This document shows, one piece after another, positions 25,736 through 29,335 of a DNA stretch of 29,335 bases. Origin of the DNA: JAXGXJ01 sp040772905 (GTDB taxonomy: Bacteria; Actinomycetota; Thermoleophilia; RBG-16-64-13). The notes below the pieces were generated by a model. That model had not been told where the DNA came from. It saw only the letters and a list, made by a program, of their open reading frames with translations, and did not search any database. The stretch's first letter is position 1, and each line of letters begins with the position of its first letter. The stretch spans positions 1 to 29,335 of the forward strand of contig JAXGXJ010000017.1 of the NCBI GenBank assembly GCA_040772905.1, read 5' to 3'. Made by a program: the position numbers and the translations under genes.

Positions 25736-26929
25736 ATGGCCAAGATGACGGTGCGCGACGTGGATGTGACCGGCAAGCGGGTGCTGGTGCGCGTGGATTT
25801 CAACGTGCCTCTGAAAGACGGGTTCGTGACTGACGACACTCGCATCCGGGCGTCTGTCCCCACTATCTCCTACCTGCGCGAGCATGGCGCGAAGGTCATT
25901 CTCATGTCGCATCTGGGCCGCCCGAAAGATGGGCCCGATCCGGGGTTGACCATGGATCCGGTGGCCCTGCGCCTGGGTGCACTCTTGGCGGCGCCGGTGC
26001 GCAAGGTGGACGAGCTCTCTGGTCCGAGTGTCGAGGCGGCGGTGGAGGCCATGCGGCACGGCGACGTGTTGCTCTTGGAGAACTCCCGCTTCGACAAGCG
26101 AGAGAAGAAGAACGACCCTACTCTGGTAGAGGAGCTGGCCGGGCTGGGCGACCTCTACGTCAATGACGCCTTCAGCGCGGCTCATCGCGCGCATGTGACC
26201 ACCGCGGGTCTGGCTGAGGTCCTGCCCACCGTCGCCGGCTTCCAGATGGAGAAGGAGTTGACGGCCCTCCAGGGGCTGCTGGCCGAACCGAAGAGGCCCT
26301 TCGTCGTGGTCCTGGGCGGGGCGAAGGTCACCGACAAGATCAAGGTGATCGACCGCTTCCTCGACCTGGCCGACACCATCCTCATCGGCGGCGCGATGAG
26401 TTTCACCTTCCTCAAGGCCGACGGCGTGGATGTGGGCGTGTCGAAGGTGGAGGAAGAGGGGGTCGCCGTGGCCGCCGAAGCGCTCAAGAAGGCCGCGCAG
26501 AAGCCCAGCGAGATCTTGCTGCCCTCGGACGTGATAGTGGCCGACGCCTTCGACGAGCAGGCGTCCACGCAGGTGGTCCCGGTGCATGCCATCCCGGACG
26601 GGTGGATGGGGCTCGACATCGGTCCGCAGACAGCCACCGGCTTCGCGGCCAGGATATTGGAAGCCGGGGAGGTCTTCTGGAACGGCCCCATGGGGGTGTT
26701 CGAGATGGCTCCCTTCGCTGCCGGTACGCAGGCGGTGGCTGAAGCGATGGCGGCCAGCAGTGCTGTCACCGTGGTGGGCGGCGGAGATTCCGTGGCGGCC
26801 GTCAACAAGTTCGGAGTGGCCGACAAGATGGACCACGTCTCCATGGGCGGTGGCGCGTCGTTGGAGTTCCTGGAGGGTGCCGAACTGCCGGGTGTGGTGT
26901 GCATACCCGACAAAGAGGGGGAGGCGTGA
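25736..26929 (+). CDS. pgk: Phosphoglycerate kinase
   Basis: Transfers phosphate from 1,3-bisphosphoglycerate to ADP, the first ATP-yielding step of glycolysis. From ATG 25736 it has 397 residues, as usual. Seen are RVDFNVP (19-25), MSHLGRPK for substrate binding, LLLENSRF, GGAKVTDKI, the C-domain WNGPMGVFE and the nucleotide loop VVGGGDSVAAV. The start follows AAAGGAG; the in-frame ATG at 25694 lies in the intergenic spacer and is rejected. The 67-base gap after gap shows no terminator. Its stop overlaps the tpiA start as GTGA. Confidence 0.97.
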   Translation: MAKMTVRDVDVTGKRVLVRVDFNVPLKDGFVTDDTRIRASVPTISYLREHGAKVILMSHLGRPKDGPDPGLTMDPVALRLGALLAAPVRKVDELSGPSVEAAVEAMRHGDVLLLENSRFDKREKKNDPTLVEELAGLGDLYVNDAFSAAHRAHVTTAGLAEVLPTVAGFQMEKELTALQGLLAEPKRPFVVVLGGAKVTDKIKVIDRFLDLADTILIGGAMSFTFLKADGVDVGVSKVEEEGVAVAAEALKKAAQKPSEILLPSDVIVADAFDEQASTQVVPVHAIPDGWMGLDIGPQTATGFAARILEAGEVFWNGPMGVFEMAPFAAGTQAVAEAMAASSAVTVVGGGDSVAAVNKFGVADKMDHVSMGGGASLEFLEGAELPGVVCIPDKEGEA

Positions 26930-27708
26930 CCTCCGAGGCCGGCGCGCGGGCGCGCCGGCCCCTCATCGCCGGCAACTGGAAGATGTACAAGACCGGAGCT
27001 GAAGGCGCGGACTTCGTCCGTGCCCTCGCCCGGGCGCTCGGTCGCGTGGACGGTCGCGACGTGGTCGTGGCTCCCACCTTTGTCGGGCTCCATCAGGCGG
27101 TGGAGGCGGCGTACGGCACGGGCATACAGGTGGCGGCTCAAGATGTGTTCTGGGAGGCGGAGGGTGCCTACACGGGTGAGGTGTCGGCTCCCATGTTGGT
27201 CGACCTCGGCGTGCAGGGCGTCATCATCGGACACTCAGAGCGCCGGCAGTACTTCGGCGAGACCGACGACTGGGTGGCGCGCAAGGTCAGGGCCGTGCTC
27301 GATCATGGTCTGCTGCCCATCATGTGTCTGGGGGAGACGCAGGAAGAGCGCGAATCCGGCCTGACGACCGAGGTGCTTTCCACGCAGGTGCCCACGGGCC
27401 TGGTGTCGGCCATGCCGGAGGAGGCCGCGCGCGTGGCCATCGCCTATGAGCCCATCTGGGCCATCGGGACGGGCAAGACGGCCACGCCGGCCATGGCCCA
27501 GGAGGCCATCGCCTTCATCCGCGCCGAGGTGGGCAGGCTGTGGGGACCTGCCGCGGTACAGGTGGTGCGCGTGCTCTACGGCGGGAGCGTCAAGCCGGAC
27601 AACATCGACGAACTGATGGCCCAGCCCGACATCGACGGAGTCCTGGTGGGTGGGGCGAGCCTGGCCGTGGAGTCCTTCGCACGCATCGTCCGTTTCCAGG
27701 AGATCTGA
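26926..27708 (+). CDS. tpiA: Triosephosphate isomerase
   Basis: Interconverts dihydroxyacetone phosphate and glyceraldehyde-3-phosphate. The TIM barrel of 260 residues has N17 and K19 in AGNWKMYK, the electrophile H103 in GHSERRQ and the catalytic base E175 in AYEPIWAIGTG. The phosphate loop is followed by YGGSVKPDN and VGGASL. GTG 26926 overlaps the pgk stop and has GAGGGGGAGG just upstream; the ATG at 26899 inside pgk is rejected. The start gives a short Ala/Arg-rich extension of about eight residues before the family sequence. It lies three bases before gpmI. Confidence 0.97.
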   Translation: MTSEAGARARRPLIAGNWKMYKTGAEGADFVRALARALGRVDGRDVVVAPTFVGLHQAVEAAYGTGIQVAAQDVFWEAEGAYTGEVSAPMLVDLGVQGVIIGHSERRQYFGETDDWVARKVRAVLDHGLLPIMCLGETQEERESGLTTEVLSTQVPTGLVSAMPEEAARVAIAYEPIWAIGTGKTATPAMAQEAIAFIRAEVGRLWGPAAVQVVRVLYGGSVKPDNIDELMAQPDIDGVLVGGASLAVESFARIVRFQEI

Positions 27709-27711
27709 GAT

Positions 27712-29259
27712 ATGGCGACAGTCCCCGGCTCCGCGCCGCGACGTGCGGCGCTCATCATCCTCGACGGCTGGGGATATGCGCCCCCTGGCCCGGGCAATGC
27801 GATCGCACTTGCCCGCACTCCGGTCTGGGATGCTCTGTGGGCCCGCTATCCCCATGTTCTGTTGGAGGCGAGCGGCGAGGCCGTGGGGCTGCCTCCCGGC
27901 GTGATGGGCAACTCTGAGGTGGGCCATCTCACCATCGGCTCCGGACGGATCATCTACCAGGACCTGTCGCGCATCAACCGCGCCATCGCCGATGGCTCTT
28001 TCTTCGTGAACCCGGTCATCACCGGCCTCTTCGGTCGCGCCGCGGAGCGTGGCGGAGCCATCCATCTGCTGGGGCTCTTCTCGGAGGGCGGTGTCCACTC
28101 GTCTCTGGAGCATGTGAAGGCGCTCGTGCAGGCCGCCCACCGTCAGGGTGCGGAGCGGCTGTTCATCCACGCCTTCACAGATGGCCGCGACACATCCCCC
28201 ACAGCTGGCGAGGGCTACATGGAAGACATGCAGGTGTTCCTCGCCCAGGAGGGCCTGGGTCAGGTGGCCACCGTGTCGGGCCGCTATTACGCCATGGACC
28301 GCGACCGGCGCTGGGAGAGGGTCAAACTGGCCTACGACGCTCTGGTGCACGACCGCGGTCTAGTCGCTGGAGATGCCGTGGCGGCCATCCAAGAAGCGTA
28401 CGCTCGGGGCGAGACCGACGAGTTCATCCTGCCCACTATCGTGGGCGACGGAGCTGTATCACGCATATCGGACGGCGACGCGGTCTTCTTCTACAATTTC
28501 CGCCCCGACCGGGCGCGCGAACTGACAACGGCGCTCACTCAGCCGGCCTGTGAAGGCTTCGACCGCGGTGGTCCCCCGCCGCGCATCGAGATGGCCGGCA
28601 TGACGGAATACGATCCGAACCTGGGGATCGGCGTCGCCTTCCCCAAGGAGGAGCCCAAGAACGTGCTGGCCGAGGTGGTCTCGGCGGCAGGGCTCACGCA
28701 ACTCCACATCGCCGAAACCGAGAAGTACGCGCATGTGACCTTCTTCCTGAACGGTGGGCGCGAGGAGCCCTTCCCGGGGGAGATACGTAAGCTGGTCCCT
28801 TCACGCAAGGATGTGGCCACCTACGACCTGGCCCCGGCCATGAGCGCCTACGAGGTGGCGGCGGCATTCGAGGAGCTCATGGACGATCAGCCGGTGGACC
28901 TGGTGGTGCTCAACTTCGCGAATCCCGACATGGTGGGCCACACCGGCGACCTGGACGCCACCATCGAGGCTGTCGAGCACGTGGATGTCTGCCTGGGCAG
29001 AGTCCTGGGCGTGTTGGAGCGGATGGGGGCCAAGGTCTTGGTGACAGCCGATCACGGCAACGCCGAGGCGCTGCTCGAGCCGAACGGCCATGCCAGCACG
29101 GCCCACAGCGTCAACCCGGTGCCGCTCGTCCTCCTGGAGGAAGGTGTGGTGTTGCGCGAGGGCGCGGGCCTGGCCGACCTGGCGCCCAGCTTGCTGTGCT
29201 TCCTTGGCCTGCAGGTGCCCCAGGAGATGACCGGGCGCTCGCTGTGTGTGCAGGCGTGA
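27712..29259 (+). CDS. gpmI: 2,3-bisphosphoglycerate-independent phosphoglycerate mutase
   Basis: Interconverts 3- and 2-phosphoglycerate using two manganese ions and a phosphoserine intermediate, with no bisphosphoglycerate cofactor. The 515-residue length is typical. The alkaline-phosphatase-like domain shows LIILDGWGY with D18, the catalytic serine S68 in VMGNSEVGHL, and later metal ligands in NFANPDMVGHTGD and VTADHGNAE. The inserted phosphotransferase domain includes HAFTDGRDTSP and GRYYAMDRDRRWERV. ATG 27712 follows AGGAG in the end of tpiA. It completes the consecutive glycolytic run; enolase is not in the window. Confidence 0.97.
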   Translation: MATVPGSAPRRAALIILDGWGYAPPGPGNAIALARTPVWDALWARYPHVLLEASGEAVGLPPGVMGNSEVGHLTIGSGRIIYQDLSRINRAIADGSFFVNPVITGLFGRAAERGGAIHLLGLFSEGGVHSSLEHVKALVQAAHRQGAERLFIHAFTDGRDTSPTAGEGYMEDMQVFLAQEGLGQVATVSGRYYAMDRDRRWERVKLAYDALVHDRGLVAGDAVAAIQEAYARGETDEFILPTIVGDGAVSRISDGDAVFFYNFRPDRARELTTALTQPACEGFDRGGPPPRIEMAGMTEYDPNLGIGVAFPKEEPKNVLAEVVSAAGLTQLHIAETEKYAHVTFFLNGGREEPFPGEIRKLVPSRKDVATYDLAPAMSAYEVAAAFEELMDDQPVDLVVLNFANPDMVGHTGDLDATIEAVEHVDVCLGRVLGVLERMGAKVLVTADHGNAEALLEPNGHASTAHSVNPVPLVLLEEGVVLREGAGLADLAPSLLCFLGLQVPQEMTGRSLCVQA

Positions 29260-29335
29260 ATACGCAGTATTGGTATGCAACAAAAGCCGTTGATGGTATT
29301 GTGTGCAGTCAGTAACGCCGAGAGGCGCGAAGTGT
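29260..29335 (+). promoter_or_regulatory. Promoter-bearing right edge
   Basis: A noticeably more AT-rich spacer after gpmI. TGGTATTGT (29294-29302) fits the extended -10 pattern of this window and would start RNA near 29309, directed at a gene beyond the edge. No terminator hairpin for gpmI is clear. Confidence 0.45.

Overview
The window looks like a chromosomal core-gene segment from a high-GC Gram-positive bacterium, most likely a deep-branching member of the Actinomycetota outside the mycelial and mycobacterial groups. The reasons are strong G/C preference at third codon positions, a WhiA regulator, the actinobacterial-type run uvrC–rapZ–whiA–gap–pgk–tpiA, frequent GTG starts with 4-bp stop/start overlaps, and a tRNA gene without an encoded CCA. 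HU is a plain 90-residue bacterial form and phosphoglycerate mutase is the cofactor-independent type. I cannot fix the class from sequence alone. I see no mobile element, phage, CRISPR array or rRNA, so this is mostly ordinary housekeeping DNA.

Layout from left to right. Positions 1-198 hold a low-complexity GC block with a 15-C run. Positions 256-4277 carry a Roadblock/LC7 protein, a one-helix mini-protein, the TldD/TldE protease pair and pyrE. Next comes hup with its own promoter and terminator, then pyrF and a second one-helix mini-protein. A polytopic membrane protein on the minus strand converges on that mini-protein and is divergent from a secreted D,D-carboxypeptidase. A PfkB-family sugar kinase with altered motifs, guaA and rsfS follow.

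After a palindrome-bearing spacer come tRNA-Ala(GGC), a membrane-anchored unknown protein coupled to a PrsW-type intramembrane protease, uvrA, and hflX overlapping uvrA. Two minus-strand genes form an operon: an acyl-CoA dehydrogenase and an M42 aminopeptidase. The right end is a long plus-strand run: uvrC, an O6-alkylguanine methyltransferase, rapZ, whiA, gap, pgk, tpiA and gpmI. The run covers two DNA-repair genes, two regulators and four consecutive glycolytic steps from glyceraldehyde-3-phosphate to 2-phosphoglycerate plus triose isomerisation.

The most useful observations concern gene control and gene content. Ten sites ahead of genes share the nine-base pattern TGnTAnnnT (extended -10) with poor -35 boxes. 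At dacA and uvrA this places the start codon at or within a few bases of the expected transcription start, so those mRNAs are probably leaderless. The PfkB-family kinase has GWGD where GAGD is expected and lacks the KPN-type motif. The yvcK gene normally found between rapZ and whiA is absent. The minus-strand membrane gene has a good promoter and ribosome site but no ordinary start codon at the expected place.
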